From positions 1-20,705 of the forward strand of contig CACYBV010000065.1 in NCBI GenBank assembly GCA_902772745.1: a DNA stretch of 20,705 nt, in the 5' to 3' direction. Position 1 is the first letter of the stretch; each line of letters opens with the position of its first letter. A model generated the notes under the pieces. It saw only the letters and a list, made by a program, of their open reading frames with translations. It searched no databases and had not been told where the DNA came from. This DNA is from an uncultured Eubacteriales bacterium. Its GTDB lineage: Bacteria; Bacillota; Clostridia; Lachnospirales; Lachnospiraceae. Positions 15,447-20,705 of the stretch are shown here, piece by piece. Both the position numbers and the translations under genes were made by a program.

Positions 15447-16814
15447 ATGACAACTGAGTTGATTGCAGCGGTTATTGACGCACATGAGAAAGAACTTACG
15501 GAACTTTCCCGGAAGATCTGGGAAAATCCGGAGATCGGCTGGAAGGAAATAAAGGCAGTCCAGTGGACCGCAAAAGTGCTGGAAAACAACGGATTTTCGG
15601 TGGAGAACGGGGCTTACGGAATGCCTACGGCGATCCGTGCCGTCAGGGGATCCGGATTTCCAATTGTCGGATTCTGTGCGGAGTATGACTGTCTGCCGGG
15701 GCTTTCGCAGAAAGCCTGCCCGTATCCGGACCCGGTGACACCCGGCGGATACGGCCACGGCTGCGGCCACAACCTTCTCGGCGCGGGCTGCGTCGGCGCG
15801 GCGATTGCGCTTGCGGAAACGCTTGAGCGGACCGGCAGGCCGGGAACGGTGATTCTCTACGGATGCCCGGCGGAGGAGCTGGAGGGCGGCAAAGGTTTCA
15901 TGGCACGGGCCGGTGCGTTTGCAGAGTGCGATTTTACGATGGCCTGGCATCCTGCGGGAGAAGACCGTGACAGCTACGGGGAGCATATGAGTATCGAGGA
16001 AGCTTCCTTCCAGTTCCGGGGAGTGAGCGCCCATGCGGCCTCTCATGCCTTTCTCGGGCGGAGCGCGCTTGACGCCGTGCAGCTGATGAACATCGGCTGC
16101 GAGTTCCTCCGCGAACATGTGACAGACGATGTGCGCCTTCATTACGAGATTACAAATGCCGGCGGCGCCGCAAATGTGGTGCCTGATTTTGCGGAAGTGT
16201 CCTACATGGTCCGGGCGCTCAGGAGAGAGACTGTGATGGATACTTTCGCGCGCGTCGTGAAATGTGCGGAAGGCGCTGCGCATATGACGGACACTTCGGT
16301 CAAAGTGCTGATAAAAGGCGGTTTCTATCCGACACTGCAGAACCATGTGATCGGGGAGCTGGTGCAGGAGGCCAGAAAGGAAATCCCTGCGGAGGTATAC
16401 ACCGAAGAGGAACTTTCGTTTGCGGACCGCATCAATCGTTTCTATCCGGAATACGAGGAGGGCGTGACGCCGCCGATGAGCACGGAGAATCAGGCGCTTC
16501 GCTATGAACCGATCTTCCAGTCCACGGATTACGGCGATGTGCAGCACATCCGGCCGGGATTCCAGGTACGGGAAGCCTGTGCGCCGACCCTGTTCCGGGC
16601 ACACAGCTGGAGCATGACCGCGTCCGCCGGGTCATCGATCGGAGAAAAAGGGATGCTCCGCGCAGCAAAGCTGATGGCGGCCGCGGCGTATAAATTGATG
16701 GCGGATCCTGCAAAGCTGCAGGCCGCAAAGGAGGAATTCTCCGCAGGGATGGCAGGGAAAAGCTATGAGTGTCCGCTGAGTGACGAACTCCCCTGGCCGT
16801 ACGGAGAAACATGA
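15447..16814 (+). CDS. M20-family amidohydrolase, AbgB/aminoacylase-like (M20D type)
   Basis: 455 residues, cytoplasmic (no signal peptide). Metal ligands expected for the M20D group are visible: Cys106 and His108 in GHGCGHN (103-109), the Glu143-Glu144 pair in PAEE, His168 in WHPAG and His386 in AHSW. A lid/dimerisation domain occupies about 185-300 (RGVSAHAASHAFLGRSALDAV). Length and the SIEEASFQFRG and STDYGDVQ motifs resemble p-aminobenzoyl-glutamate hydrolase subunit B and related IAA-amino-acid hydrolases, which cleave an amide bond to release an amino acid. The substrate cannot be fixed from sequence. GGGAG lies 6 bases before the ATG. The alpha/beta hydrolase gene follows after 19 bases, so the two probably act on related compounds. 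No transporter gene is adjacent. Confidence 0.93.
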   Translation: MTTELIAAVIDAHEKELTELSRKIWENPEIGWKEIKAVQWTAKVLENNGFSVENGAYGMPTAIRAVRGSGFPIVGFCAEYDCLPGLSQKACPYPDPVTPGGYGHGCGHNLLGAGCVGAAIALAETLERTGRPGTVILYGCPAEELEGGKGFMARAGAFAECDFTMAWHPAGEDRDSYGEHMSIEEASFQFRGVSAHAASHAFLGRSALDAVQLMNIGCEFLREHVTDDVRLHYEITNAGGAANVVPDFAEVSYMVRALRRETVMDTFARVVKCAEGAAHMTDTSVKVLIKGGFYPTLQNHVIGELVQEARKEIPAEVYTEEELSFADRINRFYPEYEEGVTPPMSTENQALRYEPIFQSTDYGDVQHIRPGFQVREACAPTLFRAHSWSMTASAGSSIGEKGMLRAAKLMAAAAYKLMADPAKLQAAKEEFSAGMAGKSYECPLSDELPWPYGET

Positions 16815-16833
16815 CAGTGAGGAATATGATAAA

Positions 16834-17646
16834 ATGGAGAAATATATTGACATAAAGAGCGAGGGCTGCATCGTCCGCTGCAAGCTGTATTACGGCGAAC
16901 CGCTGCACAGGGGAAATGAATCCGCAGGCGAATCAGAAGAAGCGGGACAGAATTCCCGCGTTCCGAAGAAGGCGGTGGTTTTCTGCACCGGCTTTGCCGG
17001 ACACAAGGACAACAATGCTGCAGCCGGCTATGCGGAAAAGCTCCTCTCGAAACATAAGGATGTCCTGGTGCTCGTATTCAACTGGCCGGCGCACGGGGAC
17101 GACGTGAAAAAGAAACTGGTGCTTTCAGACTGCATGGTTTACCTGGAGCTTGTGATCCGGGAGCTTCGGACGCATTTCGGGGCAGAGGAACTGTATGCCT
17201 ATGCGACAAGCTTCGGCGGTTACCTCGTGCTGAAGTACATTTCCGAGCACGGGAATCCCTTCAGGAAGATCGCGCTCCGCTGTCCGGCTGTGGACATGTA
17301 CGATGTGCTGACCCGCACGATCATGCAGGGCGACGAGTATGACAAAATCCTGAAAGGAAAGGAGGCGCTGGTTGGCTTCGACCGGAAGATCCTCGTCACA
17401 CCCGCGCTTCTTGAGGACTTGAAGGAAAACGATATCCGGACGCGCGATTTTCTGGATTTTGCGGAGGATATCCTGATCATGCACGGTACTTCTGACGAGG
17501 TTGTACCCTTTGAGAGCGCGAGAGAATTTGCAGACAACAACCTGATCGAATTCGTTCCGGTGGAGAAGGCGGATCACCGTTTCCGGAATCCGCCGCATAT
17601 GAGCCTCGCAAACAAGCTCGCAATGGAGTTCTTCGGCCTGGGATAA
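16834..17646 (+). CDS. Alpha/beta hydrolase (serine hydrolase)
   Basis: 270 residues. I chose the ATG at 16834 because GTGAGGA lies 10 bases upstream; a GTG at 16780 is in frame but sits inside the M20 gene. Likely catalytic triad: Ser126 in the nucleophile elbow ATSFGG (124-129), Asp221 in HGTSDEVVP and His248 in KADHRF. The first residue of the usual GxSxG is Ala here, a tolerated variant. The oxyanion-hole strand reads FCTGFAGHKD (50-59), and NWPAHGDD (84-90) matches the family's second strand. There is no signal peptide. It resembles small cytoplasmic esterases or acyl-peptide/serine aminopeptidase-like hydrolases. The substrate is unknown. Last gene of the + strand group before a long hairpin. 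Confidence 0.92.
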   Translation: MEKYIDIKSEGCIVRCKLYYGEPLHRGNESAGESEEAGQNSRVPKKAVVFCTGFAGHKDNNAAAGYAEKLLSKHKDVLVLVFNWPAHGDDVKKKLVLSDCMVYLELVIRELRTHFGAEELYAYATSFGGYLVLKYISEHGNPFRKIALRCPAVDMYDVLTRTIMQGDEYDKILKGKEALVGFDRKILVTPALLEDLKENDIRTRDFLDFAEDILIMHGTSDEVVPFESAREFADNNLIEFVPVEKADHRFRNPPHMSLANKLAMEFFGLG

Positions 17647-17667
17647 AGGCGAATCAGGGACAATTTT

Positions 17668-17708
17668 CCCCCGGCCGCCGGGCTGAAAAGCCGCCCGGCG
17701 GCCGGGGG
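17668..17708. terminator. Very stable 16-bp hairpin between convergent genes, lacking a T-run
   Basis: CCCCCGGCCGCCGGGC (17668-17683) pairs perfectly with GCCCGGCGGCCGGGGG (17693-17708) around a 9-base loop. It is placed between the stops at 17646 and 17730, as expected for a bidirectional terminator, but neither strand has a T-run right after the stem (TCATTCC on +, AAAATTG on -). It may work by another route or protect 3' ends. Confidence 0.6.
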
Positions 17709-17729
17709 TCATTCCGCAGCTTTTGGGGA

Positions 17730-18500
17730 TCAGAAATCCTCGTGGAACTCTGCATATACCTCCGGGAGAATCGCCGCGAGGTTCGTGAATTCCGCGATGT
17801 TGTGGAGGAGGAGGGCTTTCACAGGCTCGAGCGGGAAGGGCGGCATGTTATCCGGAAGGATCTTTTTCGGCTTCCCGTCGATGATGCCATAGCCCATCCA
17901 GAAGCGTGAACGAAGCTCCGAGCCGCGCGCTGTGGGCCGCAGGAAATGCACCATCAGACCGCCGTGTTCGTTTCCGGAGCAGACAATCGTTCCGCCGAAA
18001 GAGGCGTATTTCTCCGGGTCGAAACCGATATCCGTGGGCTTACGGAAGGAGATCCGGATGTGCTGTTTGCCCATGTTGCAGTCTTCTTCGATATCGTGTG
18101 TTGTATTCCACAGACGCTCGCGGTAACTGAGGGTCCTGTCGTTTGCGATCTCCGGGTTCATGGTCAGGCAGTAATAATGCTGCTCCGGATTCCAGATCTT
18201 GTAGCGCATCGGGTCAAGCGGATGCCAGGCAAACCAGAAATCGAACATTTCGGGGGTCACGCCGGGCATATCCACGAGGTTTTCGAGGACAGCGCCTCCG
18301 TCCGGCAGATGACCGTAACCCTGTTCGCAGGGAAGGTAGCCCGGGTCAAACAGTTTGTTCATGTCATAAGGACTGTGCAGAAGCTCCGGATCCACCGGAT
18401 TCTGCGACTGCGCGTACTTTACCGGGTCCGGTTCGGCCATTTTGCGGATAAAATATTTGTAAAGCGGCCCGTTTTTCTCTTCTTCTGTAATCGGTACCAT
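17730..18500 (-). CDS. DAPG hydrolase (PhlG/phloretin hydrolase) family protein
   Basis: 256 residues, soluble. It resembles the PhlG/Phy family, zinc enzymes that hydrolyse a carbon-carbon bond in acylated phloroglucinols (2,4-diacetylphloroglucinol, phloretin). Supporting features: His93 in WFAWHPLDPMRYKIW, the C-terminal helix with His233 and Glu237 (LLHNIAEF, an HxxxE pair), and a Glu-rich segment between them (RERLW, HDIEED) able to give the fourth ligand. From memory, PhlG ligands are His129, Glu160, His270 and Glu274; the His-His spacing (141) is nearly equal to that here (140). Which Glu matches Glu160 I cannot decide. AGGAGG lies 7 bases before the ATG. It is the third gene after ferredoxin and flavoprotein (19-base gap), implying action on a reduced aromatic product. 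Confidence 0.82.
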   Translation of the reverse strand: MVPITEEEKNGPLYKYFIRKMAEPDPVKYAQSQNPVDPELLHSPYDMNKLFDPGYLPCEQGYGHLPDGGAVLENLVDMPGVTPEMFDFWFAWHPLDPMRYKIWNPEQHYYCLTMNPEIANDRTLSYRERLWNTTHDIEEDCNMGKQHIRISFRKPTDIGFDPEKYASFGGTIVCSGNEHGGLMVHFLRPTARGSELRSRFWMGYGIIDGKPKKILPDNMPPFPLEPVKALLLHNIAEFTNLAAILPEVYAEFHEDF

Positions 18501-18519
18501 ATCATTTCCTCCTGAAAAT

Positions 18520-20196
18520 TCAGCTTTCCGGCGCAGGGAAGCGCTCGTTCGGGATTTCCTCCGTGGAGAACTGCATCTCGCCGTTCACATTCTTTGCGAC
18601 GATCCATTTGTGCCAGTTTTTATTGTCTGTCTCCGGATAGTCCTCCCTGAGGAACCAGCCGCGGGATTCTTTGCGGAGAAGGCTGGCGCGGTAATGCAGC
18701 GCCGCAGAGAGCACCATGGCTTCGGCTTCGAGGCACTCAAGGACTCCGTGCGCGTCCGATGCGGACATCTCAGGAACCAGCTTTTCCGCCTGCTCTACAA
18801 ATGTTAAGGCATAATTCATCCGGTCCTCGCGCATCCAGACGGACTGCTCGACAGGCGCCATAGCCTGTTGGACAAGCCCGATCACCTGCTTCGCCGTGAC
18901 GCCGGTTTTGCGCTCAAGCGGCGCCGCAGTGCGGGCAAAAGCCGTTTCAGCCTGATCCGGGTCAAAATCCCGGAGCGGAGCGCTGAGGTCTTCCCCGGCA
19001 ATTCCTTCCGCACATTTCAGTGCGGCAAATACCGCATTCAGGATGCCGGAACCGCGGTTTCTGCCGGGAGGGGCGGGGACTGCGCCGGCGACGCCGGAAC
19101 CGCAGTAGGAGCAGTCGCCGATGGCCGAAAGTCCGGGAAGCGTTGTCCGCATCAGATGATCCACCTTGATCGGGGACTGTTCGCCGATGAATAACGGCGC
19201 GACTTCCATGTCCTGATCGACTGCGGCCGCAGCCTGATGATTGAGCATGCGGAAACGGTCGCCGTAGCGGGGTTTTTTTGGCGGCGGCGGAGCACCGTCT
19301 TTTTTCGGCGGCGGTGGCGGCGGCGGACCGTAGTCCACGCGCACCGGACCGTTTCCATCGCGGATCTGGGTAAACCATTCGCGGATCGCAGTCGACTGGA
19401 TGTCGGTCTCGCGCTCCCTGAAGAAGTTTTTCGTGATGTGCTCGTCTTTGGCGTTGTACATTGCATTCTCGCCGAAAACCACTTCGTTGTGGCTCCGGAC
19501 GCGCGCGAGCTGCGCGAAATTGCCGAACTCGACGTTTCGAAGCTCGGCCCCGGCGCGGTAGGCGGCCGCGATGCCGTCGCCCCGCCCGGATCCCCACATC
19601 GAACCGATGCGGTAATTCTGGGAGCCGGTTGCGAGCACAACGCGCTTCGCACGGATTACGGAAGGCGTTCCGTCGAGGATCGAGAAGACAGCTGCCCCGA
19701 TGACGCCCTGATCATCATAAAGAAGATCAATCAGCGCGGTCTTGTCGATGAAGCGCACGCCGAGTTTTTCGGCCGTCTTCCGGATATTCAGCGTAATGTC
19801 GAGGTCCGTCGCGATCATCGCGGTCATCGGGCCTGTAGGAAAAACCTGGTAGCTGCCGTCTTCCCTTTTCGGAAGGTTCGCGCCCCAGGAAGTGAGCCGG
19901 TCCATCATGCCCTTGTTCATCGAGACATATTCGGCCATGAGCTCCTGGTCTCCGAGGTAGGCGCCGATCTTCTCCGCGTGGAATTTCACAAAATCCCAGG
20001 GGTCGATGCGGTCCGGATCGAAATACTGCAGGACGCCGCCCCCGCGGTTCGCTTTTCCGGAATAGCCTGCGAAATTCTTTTCGGCGACGAGGACCGAAAG
20101 GCCCGGGCAGGCTTCTTTCACAGCCGCGGCGCAGGAAAGTCCGGCGACGCCGCCGCCGAGGATCAGGACATCACAGAATTCAGTCTTGTATTCCAT
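18520..20196 (-). CDS. FAD-dependent reductase flavoprotein (fumarate reductase/AprA-like) with polyproline insertion
   Basis: 558 residues, no signal peptide or TM. The N-terminal Rossmann motif is GGGVAGLSCAA at 14-24, with an acidic residue at the end of the second strand (LVAEKN, Glu39), followed by SGKANRGGG at 46-54. A second FAD segment reads RVVLATGS at 185-192 and the C-terminal FAD motif is GLSAIGDCS at 355-363, with a substrate/cap region between. The pattern fits fumarate reductase/succinate dehydrogenase and adenylylsulfate reductase alpha-type flavoproteins. Residues 291-311 hold a run of seven prolines, KKDGA, four more prolines and basic residues, an unusual insertion just before the C-terminal FAD part. 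AAAGGAGG lies 6 bases before the ATG. The ferredoxin gene ends 12 bases upstream, so it is the likely electron donor. The substrate is unknown; an unsaturated or aromatic compound is suggested by the hydrolase downstream. Confidence 0.9.
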   Translation of the reverse strand: MEYKTEFCDVLILGGGVAGLSCAAAVKEACPGLSVLVAEKNFAGYSGKANRGGGVLQYFDPDRIDPWDFVKFHAEKIGAYLGDQELMAEYVSMNKGMMDRLTSWGANLPKREDGSYQVFPTGPMTAMIATDLDITLNIRKTAEKLGVRFIDKTALIDLLYDDQGVIGAAVFSILDGTPSVIRAKRVVLATGSQNYRIGSMWGSGRGDGIAAAYRAGAELRNVEFGNFAQLARVRSHNEVVFGENAMYNAKDEHITKNFFRERETDIQSTAIREWFTQIRDGNGPVRVDYGPPPPPPPKKDGAPPPPKKPRYGDRFRMLNHQAAAAVDQDMEVAPLFIGEQSPIKVDHLMRTTLPGLSAIGDCSYCGSGVAGAVPAPPGRNRGSGILNAVFAALKCAEGIAGEDLSAPLRDFDPDQAETAFARTAAPLERKTGVTAKQVIGLVQQAMAPVEQSVWMREDRMNYALTFVEQAEKLVPEMSASDAHGVLECLEAEAMVLSAALHYRASLLRKESRGWFLREDYPETDNKNWHKWIVAKNVNGEMQFSTEEIPNERFPAPES

Positions 20197-20208
20197 CGAA
20201 AGCCTCCT

Positions 20209-20454
20209 TTACCGGTACTGCGGGAAGGACTGCAGAAGGTGCTCACTTTCATAATCCGGAATCACCCGGATCGCATCCCGCCGGCACACAGACTGGCAGT
20301 AGAAGCAGTGCTCGCAGTCTTCCACGTATTTGAATACCGGTTTTCTGTTTACGGCGTCCCAGCGGATGACATCAACAAAGCAGGACTTGTAGCAGAGCTG
20401 GCAGCCGACACATTTTTCCGGATCGAAGTCAATCCGGTGTCTGGTATTGATCAT
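20209..20454 (-). CDS. Two-cluster ferredoxin (2x[4Fe-4S])
   Basis: 81 residues from the ATG at 20454, chosen because AGGAG lies 8 bases upstream; the open frame continues further 5' but through the promoter. Two cysteine sets are visible: C15-x2-C18-x2-C21-x3-C25 and C47-x2-C50-x2-C53-x3-C57, each a classic [4Fe-4S] motif. A C-terminal extension of about 20 residues (YESEHLLQSFPQY) follows, which might dock to the flavoprotein. The gap between the two cluster motifs (about 21 residues) is close to that of clostridial and AprB-like ferredoxins. It is first in the operon, 12 bases before the flavoprotein, and probably delivers electrons to FAD there. Confidence 0.93.
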   Translation of the reverse strand: MINTRHRIDFDPEKCVGCQLCYKSCFVDVIRWDAVNRKPVFKYVEDCEHCFYCQSVCRRDAIRVIPDYESEHLLQSFPQYR

Positions 20455-20487
20455 TGTGCCGTCTCCTTTCTTACGGTTCGTGATTTC

Positions 20488-20517
20488 AGTATAGCACAGA
20501 CCGGAGGCACAGTGCAA
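20488..20517 (-). promoter_or_regulatory. Promoter of the ferredoxin-flavoprotein-hydrolase operon
   Basis: On the - strand, TTGCAC (20517-20512), an 18-base spacer and TATACT (20493-20488), with TGC just before the -10 box giving an extended -10. Predicted start near 20481, a leader of about 27 bases and a strong ribosome binding site. The weak -35 and flanking repeats suggest control by an activator or repressor. Confidence 0.6.
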
Positions 20518-20566
20518 GCACCGGCTGTGCGTATTCCCTGCACTTTCTGTCGGTTTTTTCGCACAG
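20494..20566. promoter_or_regulatory. Cluster of GCACAG motifs and an inverted repeat around the operon promoter
   Basis: GCACAG occurs at 20494-20499, 20507-20512 and 20561-20566, and its complement CTGTGC at 20525-20530. GCACAG-A-CCGG (20494-20504) is inverted against CCGG-CTGTGC (20521-20530), with the -35 box of the leftward promoter between the arms. This is a candidate binding site for a regulator of the operon. Confidence 0.45.
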
Positions 20567-20569
20567 GAA

Positions 20570-20586
20570 AATAGAAATTTTCTATT
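20570..20586. promoter_or_regulatory. Perfect 17-bp palindrome overlapping the rightward -35 box (candidate operator)
   Basis: AATAGAAA (20570-20577), one T, TTTCTATT (20579-20586): a perfect 8-1-8 palindrome whose right arm covers the first two bases of the TTGTAA -35 box (20585-20590). This position is typical of a repressor operator. Confidence 0.5.
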
Positions 20587-20613
20587 GTAAAAATAATTAT
20601 GTGATGGTAGAAT
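20585..20613 (+). promoter_or_regulatory. Promoter of the gene entering the right edge
   Basis: TTGTAA (20585-20590), a 17-base spacer and TAGAAT (20608-20613), with TGG before the -10 giving an extended -10. Predicted start near 20620, leaving a leader of about 70 bases before the ATG at 20691. Confidence 0.6.
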
Positions 20614-20690
20614 ATATATACTGTTGAAGATTATCCGGAAAAATATGGATAAAAAGCACAATGGATCATACAAATGAGGGAGGTATCAGC

Positions 20691-20705
20691 ATGTTTTGTG
20701 AGAAT
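20691..20705 (+). CDS. Start of a gene cut by the window edge
   Basis: An ATG with GGGAGG 7 bases upstream, reading MFCEN before the window ends. It is divergent from the ferredoxin operon and shares its control region, so a regulator or transporter of the same pathway is plausible, but five residues say nothing about function. Confidence 0.55.

Noticed and set aside
15417..16604. 395-codon open frame on the - strand opposite the M20 gene
   Set aside because: Opposite strand of a clear metalloenzyme gene, with no domain and no start signal.
19237..20574. 445-codon open frame on the + strand opposite the flavoprotein and ferredoxin
   Set aside because: It runs through the flavoprotein and across the ferredoxin promoter; no motif or ribosome binding site supports it.
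20455..20673. N-terminal extension of the ferredoxin reading frame to 20673
   Set aside because: The extension reads through the promoter and operator sequences, whereas the ATG at 20454 has a consensus ribosome binding site and gives a normal ferredoxin length.

Overview
The window looks like chromosome from a Gram-positive anaerobe of the Clostridia, most likely Lachnospiraceae or a relative. The reasons are a MutS2 with a C-terminal Smr domain, a YhaM-type exoribonuclease beside an RlmD/RlmCD-type rRNA methyltransferase, an OmpR/PhoR-like two-component pair, strong AGGAGG-type ribosome binding sites, sigma-A-like promoters and a ferredoxin-linked flavoprotein operon. The GC content seems to be in the mid-50s by eye; I did not compute it. 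No rRNA, tRNA, CRISPR array, transposase or phage gene was recognised.

Region 1 (1-5708, + strand) is a probable operon of five genes: a very large repeat-containing protein whose 5' end lies outside the window, a single-pass membrane protein with an acidic linker, a stand-alone STAS protein, a charged helical protein with an acidic/glycine-rich tail, and a family-2 glycosyltransferase. It ends at a bidirectional terminator (5665-5708). Only the STAS protein and the glycosyltransferase can be assigned to families. With no recognisable kinase, anti-sigma factor or transporter, this is the least explained gene set in the window.

Region 2 (5731-10347, - strand) reads mutS2, then an OmpR-family response regulator, then its histidine kinase overlapping it by ATGA. 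Between mutS2 and the regulator lies a pair of oppositely oriented palindromic units that resemble a widespread intergenic repeat. mutS2 starts almost exactly at the predicted transcription start of a good promoter, so its mRNA may be leaderless. Its Smr domain lacks the usual LDLR-type motif.

Region 3 (10389-14568, + strand) starts from a promoter back-to-back with that of mutS2. It holds a membrane-anchored HtrA-like protein that has lost its catalytic triad but keeps a PDZ domain, then yhaM and an rlmD-type methyltransferase.

Region 4 (14569-17646, + strand) begins with about 850 bases of eroded small reading frames that look like a frameshifted gene. An M20 amidohydrolase and an alpha/beta hydrolase follow, 19 bases apart. 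A 16-bp perfect GC-only hairpin separates them from the convergent operon.

Region 5 (17730-20517, - strand) is a tight operon: a two-cluster ferredoxin, an FAD-dependent reductase-type flavoprotein with a polyproline insertion, and a DAPG/phloretin-hydrolase-family protein. I read it as a candidate aromatic or polyphenol reduction and C-C cleavage module. Its promoter faces a second promoter that drives a gene cut off at the right edge (five codons visible). The shared control region contains a perfect palindrome over one -35 box and several GCACAG motifs around the other, which suggests dedicated regulation.
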